17,920 nucleotides of DNA from an uncultured Emergencia sp. (GTDB lineage: Bacteria > Bacillota > Clostridia > Peptostreptococcales > Anaerovoracaceae), in assembly GCA_937997955.1 (NCBI GenBank), contig CALLDR010000169.1, positions 1 to 17,920 of the forward strand. The letters run 5' to 3'. Of the stretch, positions 1-6,533 are shown in pieces. The position numbers were made by a program, and so were the translations under genes. A model generated the notes under the pieces. That model ran no database searches. It had not been told where the DNA came from and saw nothing but the letters and a program-made list of their open reading frames with translations. Every line of letters begins with the position of its first letter. The stretch's first letter is position 1.

Positions 1-480
1 AGAGAGCGGAAGGGGGACATCGGGCTCATCGTCAGATACCTGCTCCATCAGTATAACGAGTTTTACGGCAGGCAGGTGGAGGAGGTAGATGAAGCGGCGG
101 TGCGGCTTTTGCAGCAGGAAGAATGGAAAGGCAACGTCCGGGAGCTGGAAAATGTCCTTTCGCGGGCCTTTATCAACATGGATCCGGCAGAAACACGGCT
201 GGGACAGAAGGATATAGCGCAGGCCCTTTCCGGCGAGAATGGAAGACCAAAGACGCCCGCCGGTACGCCTGCCGTCGGAAGCGGCCAGGCCTCTGACGGC
301 GCGAAAGGAGAAGACTCCTTTGATGTTCCGGCGAATCTGGGCCAGGCGGTGGAACAGGTGGAACGCTTTTGTATCCAGAGGGCCCTGGAAGCGTCTGGCG
401 GAGATAAGAACAAAGCGGCCGTGGTGCTGGGCCTGCCTCTGCGCACCCTTTACTATAAATGCAAAAAATACGGGATCTGA
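1..480 (+). CDS. sigma-54-dependent transcriptional activator, C-terminal part (5' end outside window)
   Basis: The reading frame is open from base 1 to the TGA at 478-480, so this is the 3' end of a longer gene; the GTG at 76 is internal, not a start. The visible 159 residues contain the lid of a sigma-54 AAA+ domain, including the hallmark WKGNVRELENVLSRA stretch (WPGNVRELENV in most relatives). A variable linker rich in Gly, Ala and Pro follows, then a Fis-type helix-turn-helix near the end (EASGGDKNKAAVVLGLPLRT). Family knowledge: such activators bind paired palindromes 80-150 bp upstream and remodel RNA polymerase-sigma-54 by ATP hydrolysis. The next gene has exactly such a promoter and paired palindromes beginning 4 bp after this stop codon, so this activator very probably controls the downstream operon. 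The sensory domain that would name the inducer is not in the window. Confidence 0.93.
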   Translation, partial: RERKGDIGLIVRYLLHQYNEFYGRQVEEVDEAAVRLLQQEEWKGNVRELENVLSRAFINMDPAETRLGQKDIAQALSGENGRPKTPAGTPAVGSGQASDGAKGEDSFDVPANLGQAVEQVERFCIQRALEASGGDKNKAAVVLGLPLRTLYYKCKKYGI

Positions 481-483
481 TCT

Positions 484-530
484 TTGCAAAAAATTGCAAT
501 AATGCAGGAAGTTGCTGCAAAATATTGCAA
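484..530 (+). promoter_or_regulatory. paired upstream activator sites for the sigma-54 activator
   Basis: Two 16-bp palindromic elements of the same design are visible: TTGCAAAAAATTGCAA at 484-499 and CTGCAAAATATTGCAA at 515-530. Each has two TTGCAA-type half sites whose centres are 10 bp apart, and the two elements are 31 bp apart, about three helical turns, which puts both on one face of the DNA. They lie about 50-110 bp upstream of the -24/-12 promoter, the usual place for enhancer sites of this activator class. The assignment to the adjacent activator is inference. Confidence 0.72.
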
Positions 531-581
531 AATGGTGACGGGATTCGCGGCGGAGACCGGCGTTTTCCCTGAAAATCCCTT

Positions 582-596
582 TGGCACGAAACTTGC
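582..596 (+). promoter_or_regulatory. sigma-54 (-24/-12) promoter
   Basis: TGGCAC at 582-587, five bases, then TTGC at 593-596 matches the sigma-54 consensus TGGCAC-N5-TTGC exactly. Transcription would start about 12 bases after the TTGC, near 608, giving a leader of about 43 nt before the ATG at 651. No convincing sigma-70 promoter was seen in this gap. Confidence 0.88.
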
Positions 597-650
597 TTTA
601 TATAGTGACAAAAGAAAAAATGCATCACCATCTGCAAGGAGGAAAAAGGA

Positions 651-1361
651 ATGGATAACAATAAGGCATTGAATGAATTTGTCGCTCAGTATTACGGACA
701 GCTGGCAGCAGGCGTATACGCGGAGCCTGTAGCGGTCAGCGCGGAGGACACGGCGCTGGTCATCATCGACGCCCAGAAATGCGTCACAAAAGAATATTTT
801 GTAGAGGGCTACAAGGCTATGGGCGTAGACGTAGAGCCTTTGATGCCGGTATTGGACCAGCTGGAGGAAAACACCAACAAAGCCCTGGCCAACATCGAAA
901 AGATCCTGGACAAGTGCAGAGAAAAGGGCATCCGGCCGATTCACATCAGAATTCAGTCCATGCTTCCTGACGCCAAGGATACGGGCAGGCTCCATTCTTC
1001 CGCGGGCATGTACTATCCGCCGGGCGGTATGGCCTCCGAATTCTGCGATGAGGCGAAACCGCTGGACGGCGAGATCATCTTGAACAAAACCTGCTCCGGC
1101 ATCTGCGTAGGCACGCCCATCGACAGGGTGCTGAGAAATCTGCAGGTTAAGAAGGTCATCGTCACAGGCTTTTACACGGATCAGTGTGTCAGCACATCTA
1201 TTCGCGACCTGTCGGATCTGGGATACGAAGTGGATATGATCGAGGACGCCATGACCGCCATGAGCCAGGAGCGCCACGACAAAGCGCTGCAGAGCACCAA
1301 GTTCATCTACGCCAACTGCGAAACCACGGACAGGCTGCTGGAGAGACTGGAAACGCTGTAA
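651..1361 (+). CDS. isochorismatase-family cysteine hydrolase (amidase-like)
   Basis: This 236-residue protein has the isochorismatase/nicotinamidase fold. The catalytic triad is visible: Asp40 in LVIIDAQ, Lys146 in LNKTCSG and Cys179 in TDQCVSTS, the last followed by the usual helix. Relatives hydrolyse C-N bonds through a cysteine thioester (nicotinamidase, N-carbamoylsarcosine amidase, ureidoacrylate and biuret hydrolases); with the Cys present this should be an amidase-type hydrolase rather than an isochorismate pyruvate-lyase. The substrate cannot be read from sequence. The start at 651 is supported by AAGGAGG at 636-642. The gene is first in a sigma-54-driven operon and is followed after 39 bp by an M20 amidohydrolase, so both probably break down an amide-containing nutrient. 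The protein has no signal peptide and should be cytoplasmic. Confidence 0.88.
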   Translation: MDNNKALNEFVAQYYGQLAAGVYAEPVAVSAEDTALVIIDAQKCVTKEYFVEGYKAMGVDVEPLMPVLDQLEENTNKALANIEKILDKCREKGIRPIHIRIQSMLPDAKDTGRLHSSAGMYYPPGGMASEFCDEAKPLDGEIILNKTCSGICVGTPIDRVLRNLQVKKVIVTGFYTDQCVSTSIRDLSDLGYEVDMIEDAMTAMSQERHDKALQSTKFIYANCETTDRLLERLETL

Positions 1362-1400
1362 GTGTAAGCAGTAAGATCAGAGATTGAGAAAGGTTGAGAG

Positions 1401-2600
1401 ATGCGGGAAGAATTAGAACAGAAGATCAAAGCCTTTGCCGGGCAGAATCAGGAAAAGGTCGTCCAGTGGAGACGGCATTTCCATCAAAATCCGGAACTGA
1501 GCTTTGAGGAATTTGATACGTCAGACTATATCGCCGCCAGACTGCAGGAGATGGGCTACGAGGTAAAGCGGAACATCGGAGGGACCGGTGTCATCGCTGA
1601 GCTGGATACGGGAAGAGCGGGCAGGCACATCGCCTTTCGCGCGGACATGGACGCCCTTCCGATCCTGGAGGAGACGGGCCTTGCCTTTGAGTCGGAGAAG
1701 GCGGGGCTGATGCACGGCTGCGGCCATGACGGCCATATGGCCGTGCTGCTGGGAACCGCCATGATTTTGCGGGAGCTGCGCGGCGAGCTGCGCGGCACCA
1801 TACGGTTCATCTTTCAGCCGGGAGAGGAAGCCAACGGCGGAGCCAGATGCGTGATCAACGACGGCGGACTGAAAAAGCCTGACGTGGAAGCGATCTTTGG
1901 ACTGCACATGATGCCGGATCTGCCCTGCGGAACCATCGGCATCAGGGCGGGGCATCTTTCAGCCACAGATGACGAGTTCGTCATTCGCATCCACGGGAAG
2001 AGCGCCCATTCCTCAGAACCGGAGGTGGGGCTCAACGCCATTGTCGTGGCGTCCCACGTGATCACGGCTCTGGATTCCGTTCTGAGCAACAACATCGGGC
2101 CCTTTCAGGTGGCAACCTTCTCCATCTGTCAGATACAGGGCGGCGAGGCCATCAACGTGATCCCCGACAGCGCGGAGATGAAGGGCATGATCCGCTGCGT
2201 GGAGAAAAGCGATAAAATGAAGATACGCGCCCGCATGGAGGCCATCGTCGAAAATACAGCCAGGGCCTTTGGCGGAGAAGGGGAGATCGAGTTCATTCCG
2301 GGCTTCCCGTCTGTGAACAACGACGCGGCGCTGACCAGGCTGACCATAGAGGCGGCTGAGCGGGTCCTGGCCCATAAGGACGACGTGTACCTGATCGAGC
2401 GGCCGCATCTGGGCTCTGAGGATTTCGCCTACTATCAGGAAGAGGTGCCCGGCGTCATGTTCATGCTGGGCTGCGCCCAGGAGGGGACAGAGACCGGCTC
2501 CCTGCACAGTCCTATCCTGAATATCAACGAAGACTCCTTCCTGCACGGCGTGGAGATCTTCGCGGAGATCGCGGCTATGATGTGCGGCAGAGAATCGTAA
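1401..2600 (+). CDS. M20D-family metal-dependent amidohydrolase (N-acyl-amino-acid / hippurate hydrolase-like)
   Basis: The 399-residue product has the full length and motif order of M20D amidohydrolases: WRRHFHQNPELSFEE near the N-terminus, FRADMDALP at 79-87, the metal site HGCGHDGH at 105-112 (Cys107, His109), the catalytic and metal glutamates in FQPGEEANGGA (Glu142/143), His169 in GLHMMP, the dimerisation domain with GKSAHSSEP, LGSEDFAYY, and a late metal histidine near 369. Family members release an amino acid from N-acyl, N-benzoyl or indole-acetyl conjugates; exact specificity is not predictable. The start at 1401 follows AAAGG at 1389-1393. It is the second gene of the sigma-54 operon with the isochorismatase-fold hydrolase, and a hairpin follows 130 bp after its stop. 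No signal peptide is seen. Confidence 0.92.
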   Translation: MREELEQKIKAFAGQNQEKVVQWRRHFHQNPELSFEEFDTSDYIAARLQEMGYEVKRNIGGTGVIAELDTGRAGRHIAFRADMDALPILEETGLAFESEKAGLMHGCGHDGHMAVLLGTAMILRELRGELRGTIRFIFQPGEEANGGARCVINDGGLKKPDVEAIFGLHMMPDLPCGTIGIRAGHLSATDDEFVIRIHGKSAHSSEPEVGLNAIVVASHVITALDSVLSNNIGPFQVATFSICQIQGGEAINVIPDSAEMKGMIRCVEKSDKMKIRARMEAIVENTARAFGGEGEIEFIPGFPSVNNDAALTRLTIEAAERVLAHKDDVYLIERPHLGSEDFAYYQEEVPGVMFMLGCAQEGTETGSLHSPILNINEDSFLHGVEIFAEIAAMMCGRES

Positions 2601-2702
2601 AAAACCGGATATTAAACTAGATGATAGAGAACGCAAGCGGCTGCTTCAGCGGCAGGAGCCGTCACCCTGCTCGCGGGCAAATGGAAAAGCGAGCTTGCGA
2701 AA

Positions 2703-2731
2703 ATCAGTAATTTTAAAGATCAGTAATTTTA
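2703..2731. repeat. short tandem repeat ATCAGTAATTTTA, two copies
   Basis: ATCAGTAATTTTA occurs at 2703-2715 and again at 2719-2731, a 16-bp period. It lies in the 334-bp gap between the M20 gene and the MocR-type regulator, just before the terminator hairpin. A further hairpin (GCTCGC at 2669-2674, GCGAGC at 2689-2694) precedes it. No function is assigned. Confidence 0.6.
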
Positions 2732-2732
2732 T

Positions 2733-2786
2733 AGAGTAAAAAGGTTTTGGACTGAGGTTTTGGACTGTTCCAAAACCTTTTGCTCT
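2733..2786 (+). terminator. hairpin closing the sigma-54 operon, with duplicated left arm
   Basis: The left arm AAAAGGTTTTGGA (2739-2751) pairs with TCCAAAACCTTTT (2769-2781), and the outer AGAG (2733-2736) pairs with CTCT (2783-2786). The left arm contains a perfect 13-bp tandem duplication (AGGTTTTGGACTG at 2742-2754 and 2755-2767), so the right arm can pair with either copy. The T-rich right arm and CTCTTTAT tail fit an intrinsic terminator, though the U tract is not a long clean one. Confidence 0.68.
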
Positions 2787-2871
2787 TTATAGGAACATCA
2801 TTATAGGGACACATCATCTGAAGAAAATCAAAAAAAATCAGTAAATCGCAGCAGATAAAATCATCTGGCCC

Positions 2872-2880
2872 TGATATAAT
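2872..2880 (+). promoter_or_regulatory. extended -10 promoter for the MocR-type regulator operon
   Basis: TGATATAAT at 2872-2880 is a perfect extended -10 (TGnTATAAT). No good -35 hexamer is present 17 bp upstream, as is common for extended -10 promoters. The start point would be near 2887, leaving about 48 nt of leader before the ATG at 2935. Confidence 0.65.
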
Positions 2881-2888
2881 ACAGATAG

Positions 2889-2910
2889 TTGGATTTTTTA
2901 TTGGATTTTT
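2889..2910 (+). promoter_or_regulatory. direct repeat TTGGATTTTT, possible autoregulatory site
   Basis: TTGGATTTTT is present at 2889-2898 and 2901-2910, a 12-bp period, at and just after the predicted transcription start of a MocR-family gene. MocR regulators (GabR, PdxR) are known to bind direct repeats near their own promoters, so this is a candidate operator; no binding evidence exists here. Confidence 0.4.
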
Positions 2911-2934
2911 GGCAAAAACGAAAGAGAGCAAGGC

Positions 2935-4452
2935 ATGGAACTGAATCTGGATCGTGAAAGCTGCGTACCGGTCTATCAACAGATTGCCAGAAAGATCAAA
3001 GAGAGGATCCTGTCTCAGAAGCTGACCGCGGGGTTCAAGCTGCCGGCGGAACGGCGGCTGGCGGAAGAGCTGGGCGTCCACCGCAATACCGTCATCAAGG
3101 CCTACGATGTTTTGATTCAGGAGGGGCTGGTTGTGGTATCAAGAAATAGACCGAAGGGCTATTTCGTAGAAGAACTGCAGGAACCGCAGAATTTCAGCAA
3201 GCGTTTTTTTCCGCTGGAAAAAGCGTTTCGATATGAGTTCCGCCGGGCGGAAAAACGGTTCAACGATATCTACTGGAAGTCGGAGGCCGCGGACGTGATT
3301 TCCTTCGGCGGCATGATTATGGACCGAAATCTGGACCCTGTGGAAACCGCCGAGAAGGTAACGGCGAAGCTCTTTGACAGCGGAGCAAAGGATTACATGA
3401 CCCGGTTCGCGGAGGAAACCCAGCGCCTGAGAGAGAACATCTGTCGGATTCTGACCCGTCAGAACATCTACGTGACGCCGAAAAACGTGCAGCTCCTGGC
3501 GGAGAGCAACCAGGTCATCAGCTATCTGATCACACTGTACCTCCGGGAAGGGGACTGCGTCATCGCCGAGGAGCCCATGGTGCCGGATAATTACAGCATC
3601 TTCTATAACCGGGGCATCAACATCATCACGGTGCCTATGGAGGCGGACGGCATGCGCATGGATGTGCTGGAGGAATGTATACGGCAGTATAAGCCGAAAT
3701 TCATCTACACCCAGCCCAACTACCATAATCCGACAGGCATCACCATGTCGCTGAAAAAGCGGCGGACCCTGCTGCGGCTGGCGGACAGCTACAACATACC
3801 GATCATCGAGGAGGACTATCTGCAGGATTTTTCCTATACGGATCAGTCTCTTCCCAGCCTGTACGCCCTGGACGCCAACAAGCTCGTCATCTACGTCTAC
3901 TCCTACACGCTGATCTTTCCCTACCTGATGAAGCTGAGCTATGCCGTTGGTCCGCCTGACTTCATCGATATGCTGGGCTATGTCCTCAGCGTGGACGAGA
4001 CCTTCGTGGGCAGCGTCGGCCAGTACTTCCTCAACGAGTACATCGAGTCCGGGGCCTACGACAGACACATCAAAGCGGTGCGGCAGGCTTACGGGGCCAG
4101 GCTGGACCTGCTGTGCGGAGAGCTGGACGGCATCGCGGAGAAGGGCATCACCTATCAAAAGCCGGAAGGCGGGCTGCTGCTCTGGTGCGCTTTGGCAAAG
4201 GACATCAGCGAGCGGGATCTCTGCAGGCTGGCGGAGGAAAAGGGCGTGATCATCATGCCGGGCTGGCTGTTCTATACCAGCGAGAAAAAGAAAACGGGGC
4301 ATATCAGACTTTGTTTTTCCAATGTGGACGAGGAAGAGATCCGGCGGGGCGTGGGCCTGCTCGGGGAAGCCCTGGACCAGTGCAGAAAACGAGGCCTGGA
4401 AACCAGAGAAGCAGACAAAAAAGCGAACGGAAAGGAAGAGGAAACGGAATGA
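2935..4452 (+). CDS. MocR-family regulator (GntR winged helix fused to aminotransferase-like domain) lacking the PLP lysine
   Basis: The 505-residue protein starts with a GntR winged helix (about residues 10-78; LPAERRLAEELGVHRNTVIKAYDVL), followed by a fold-type I aminotransferase-like domain (about 110-490). Family landmarks are present: NPTG at 265-268, Asp294 in EEDY, which would contact the cofactor ring nitrogen, and a C-terminal GHIRLCFSN. The segment that should carry the PLP lysine (SFSK-x3-P-x-LRLGY in GabR/PdxR relatives) instead reads SYTLIFPYLMKLSY; an ungapped alignment puts Leu326 where the lysine should be. So the effector domain probably cannot form the usual Schiff base, though it may still bind PLP or another ligand. 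It ends in an ATGA overlap with the AbgA-like hydrolase, its probable regulatory target. The C-terminal tail is charged (Lys/Glu-rich) and extra to the fold. Confidence 0.87.
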   Translation: MELNLDRESCVPVYQQIARKIKERILSQKLTAGFKLPAERRLAEELGVHRNTVIKAYDVLIQEGLVVVSRNRPKGYFVEELQEPQNFSKRFFPLEKAFRYEFRRAEKRFNDIYWKSEAADVISFGGMIMDRNLDPVETAEKVTAKLFDSGAKDYMTRFAEETQRLRENICRILTRQNIYVTPKNVQLLAESNQVISYLITLYLREGDCVIAEEPMVPDNYSIFYNRGINIITVPMEADGMRMDVLEECIRQYKPKFIYTQPNYHNPTGITMSLKKRRTLLRLADSYNIPIIEEDYLQDFSYTDQSLPSLYALDANKLVIYVYSYTLIFPYLMKLSYAVGPPDFIDMLGYVLSVDETFVGSVGQYFLNEYIESGAYDRHIKAVRQAYGARLDLLCGELDGIAEKGITYQKPEGGLLLWCALAKDISERDLCRLAEEKGVIIMPGWLFYTSEKKKTGHIRLCFSNVDEEEIRRGVGLLGEALDQCRKRGLETREADKKANGKEEETE

Positions 4453-5726
4453 ATAAATTTGTGGAATACAGAAGAGAATTTCACCACTATCCGGAAATCG
4501 GATGGCGGGAGCTGAGAACCAGCGCCAGAATCGCTGAAATACTGGAAAAGATGGGCTATACCTGCCTCATGGGGACTGACGTGGTCAACGAGGACAGCAT
4601 CACCTTTGAGATGCTGTCTGAGGAAGAAAAGGAAGCGGAGAAGAAGCGTGCTGTGGCCCAGGGCGCGGATCCCGCCTATGTCGCCCGCACAGAAGGATAT
4701 CCGGGCGTCATCGTCGAGCTTGACACGGGACGGGAAGGACCGTTTACGGCGCTTCGGTTCGACATCGACTGCCTGCCGTACCAGGAGCCGAAGAAAGAGG
4801 GCTTCCGGCCTTTTGACGAGGGCTACATCTCCTGCAACGACGGGTGCGTCCACGCCTGCGGCCACGACGCCCATACCGCCATCGGCCTGGGACTGGCAGA
4901 GGCTTTGATGGAACGAAAGGAACAGCTGAAGGGACGGATCAAAATCATCTTCCAGCCGGCAGAGGAGCGGTATCACGGGGCCCAGGCCATCGTGGACAAG
5001 GGACATCTGGACGGCTGCATGAACTTCATCTCCATCCATATGGCTCTGACCGCGGACGGCCGGCCGCTTCCGTCCAACACCATCGCCTGCGGCTGCAAGG
5101 ACTTCCTCAGCGACGACCAGATCGACGTAACCTTCCACGGCAAAGCCGCCCATCCATGCGGCGCGTCCCAGGAGGGGAAGAACGCCCTGCTGGCCGCCTG
5201 TACGGCGACGCTGAACCTGCACGCCATCGCTCCTCATGAAGAGGGACTTTGCCGCGTCAATGTGGGTATCCTCAACGGCGGCGTCGTTGTTAACACCATC
5301 GCGCCCAACGCGTTCATGAGCATAGAGTACAGAGGACAGACCAGAAATATCGCGGCCTATGCCCGCAAGCGGGTCTTCGATATTCTGGACGGCGCGGCGA
5401 AGGCTTACGACATGGAATACACCTATGAGGATTTCGGCGAGATCCCGGCGGCCCAGAGCAGCGACGCCATGATGGAGGTCATTCAGCGGGCGGCGGAGAA
5501 GGTTCCTTGGTTTGAAAAGATCTATTTTGAAGGAAACGTAGGCGGCACAGACGACGCCTCGGTCATGATCAACAAGGTCCAGGACAACGGCGGTATCGCT
5601 ACCTATGCGGGCATCGGCACGGATACGACGATGACCCTGCACAACGCGGAGTTCGATCTGGACGAGGACTCCATTCCGGCAGCCATTGAAATGCTGACCC
5701 ACGCCATCGAAGAGCTGAACATGTAG
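4449..5726 (+). CDS. M20-family amidohydrolase resembling aminobenzoyl-glutamate hydrolase subunit AbgA
   Basis: The start at 4449 is chosen because ATG overlaps the preceding TGA (ATGA) and the protein then begins MNKFVEYRREFHHYPEIGW, the normal family N-terminus; the frame stays open further upstream but only as a shadow. The 425 residues carry DVVNEDS, the metal site HACGHDAH (Cys137, His139), FQPAEER (Glu172/173), IHMAL (His197) and FHGKAAHPCGA. Several stretches match what I recall of E. coli AbgA: GREVVNEDS, HACGHDGHTAIGLGLA and NALLAA..ATL.LHAIAPH..G..RVNVG. AbgA with AbgB cleaves p-aminobenzoyl-glutamate; no AbgB or AbgT lies in the window, so the true substrate may be another N-acyl amino acid. 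It is translationally coupled to the MocR-type regulator and likely controlled by it. Confidence 0.9.
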   Translation: MNKFVEYRREFHHYPEIGWRELRTSARIAEILEKMGYTCLMGTDVVNEDSITFEMLSEEEKEAEKKRAVAQGADPAYVARTEGYPGVIVELDTGREGPFTALRFDIDCLPYQEPKKEGFRPFDEGYISCNDGCVHACGHDAHTAIGLGLAEALMERKEQLKGRIKIIFQPAEERYHGAQAIVDKGHLDGCMNFISIHMALTADGRPLPSNTIACGCKDFLSDDQIDVTFHGKAAHPCGASQEGKNALLAACTATLNLHAIAPHEEGLCRVNVGILNGGVVVNTIAPNAFMSIEYRGQTRNIAAYARKRVFDILDGAAKAYDMEYTYEDFGEIPAAQSSDAMMEVIQRAAEKVPWFEKIYFEGNVGGTDDASVMINKVQDNGGIATYAGIGTDTTMTLHNAEFDLDEDSIPAAIEMLTHAIEELNM

Positions 5727-5796
5727 GCCGGCTGGAGCAAAGCCGCGTACTGCCGGATTTCTATGAAAGCTCTACATGAATATCCGATGAAATTCT

Positions 5797-5843
5797 ATAT
5801 AAAATTATCCCAGAGAATCCATTTTTCTGGGATAATTTTATAT
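5797..5843 (+). terminator. strong intrinsic terminator after the AbgA-like gene
   Basis: ATATAAAATTATCCCAGA (5797-5814) is perfectly complementary to TCTGGGATAATTTTATAT (5826-5843), an 18-bp stem with an 11-nt loop. The right arm ends in a T-rich run and the element is symmetrical. It separates the hydrolase operon from the redox operon. Confidence 0.88.
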
Positions 5844-5911
5844 ATTAATAAATTTAATACAAAATCAAGTATAAATAAACCTTGTTAAAAAGTAAATTAA
5901 CGGCAGAGATG

Positions 5912-5940
5912 TTGATTTTGTTTGAAAAAAAAAGTATAAT
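5912..5940 (+). promoter_or_regulatory. sigma-70-type promoter of the HydC/HydB/fusion redox operon
   Basis: TTGATT at 5912-5917, a 17-bp spacer and TATAAT at 5935-5940 form a near-consensus promoter, with a start expected near 5947. The leader contains a weak stem (AGTTTT 5950-5955 with AAAACT 5963-5968). AGGAGG at 5991-5996 then serves the ATG at 6005. Confidence 0.8.
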
Positions 5941-6004
5941 AAGGGGTATAGTTTTTAACCAGAAAACTTTTTGGAGTGAATAAAGCAAATAGGAGGAAGC
6001 ATCA

Positions 6005-6517
6005 ATGAGTGAAAAATGTTGCTGCGGATGTGGTTCCAAGAGTGAGCAGTTTAAAGAACTGCAGCCCGTTCTGGACCAGTACGCAAAAGTTCCTGGCAGC
6101 CTGATCACAATTTTACAGAAGGCACAGGAGATCTATGGCTATCTTTCCATAGATACCATCAACTACATTTCTGAAGCTACCGGTATCAAGCCGGCGAAGA
6201 TCTATGGCGTAGCCACTTTCTACGCGCAGTTCAGACTGCAGCCGATCGGCAAGCATCTGATCATGCTGTGTCAGGGTACGGCATGTCATGTAAACGGTTC
6301 AGAAATGATTGCGGAAGCAGTTTGTGAGTATCTGGGAATCCAGGACGGCGAGACGACAGAGGACGGCGTGTTCACCCTGAACAACGTGGCATGTCTTGGC
6401 TGCTGCTCCCTGGCTCCTGTCATGATGATCCAGAGTGCCGATGGAGATGAGACCTACGGAAATCTGACCAAAGACAAAGTAGTGCAGATCCTGGCTGAGA
6501 TCAGAGAAAGAGCTTAG
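6005..6517 (+). CDS. HydC/NuoE-like thioredoxin-fold [2Fe-2S] subunit
   Basis: The 170-residue protein has the all-helical N-terminal part and thioredoxin-like [2Fe-2S] domain of NuoE/HydC. The cluster cysteines are Cys89 and Cys94 (CQGTAC) and Cys130 and Cys134 (CLGCC), the normal Cx4C and Cx3C pattern. Family knowledge: it docks on the FMN subunit and is a side electron carrier in NADH-linked bifurcating hydrogenases and related complexes. The length is typical. An unusual N-terminal CCCGCG run (residues 5-10) is absent from textbook NuoE. AGGAGG lies 8 bp before the ATG. The next gene follows after 16 bp, with its ribosome-binding site overlapping this stop codon, so all three genes should be co-transcribed from the promoter at 5912-5940. 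Confidence 0.93.
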   Translation: MSEKCCCGCGSKSEQFKELQPVLDQYAKVPGSLITILQKAQEIYGYLSIDTINYISEATGIKPAKIYGVATFYAQFRLQPIGKHLIMLCQGTACHVNGSEMIAEAVCEYLGIQDGETTEDGVFTLNNVACLGCCSLAPVMMIQSADGDETYGNLTKDKVVQILAEIRERA

Positions 6518-6533
6518 GAGGTGCGAAAAGATA

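Noticed and set aside
76..480. A small separate gene starting at GTG 76
   Set aside because: The frame is open to base 1 and the sigma-54 activator domain is already under way, so this is the tail of a longer gene.
4113..4448. Upstream extension of the AbgA-like gene to 4113
   Set aside because: The extra residues lie fully inside the MocR-type gene and resemble no protein; the ATGA overlap at 4449 gives the normal family N-terminus.
5882..5903. TTGTTAA and TTAACGG before the HydC promoter as a second Rex operator
   Set aside because: The half sites are 8 bp apart, not the 4 bp of Rex sites, and the right half is imperfect.
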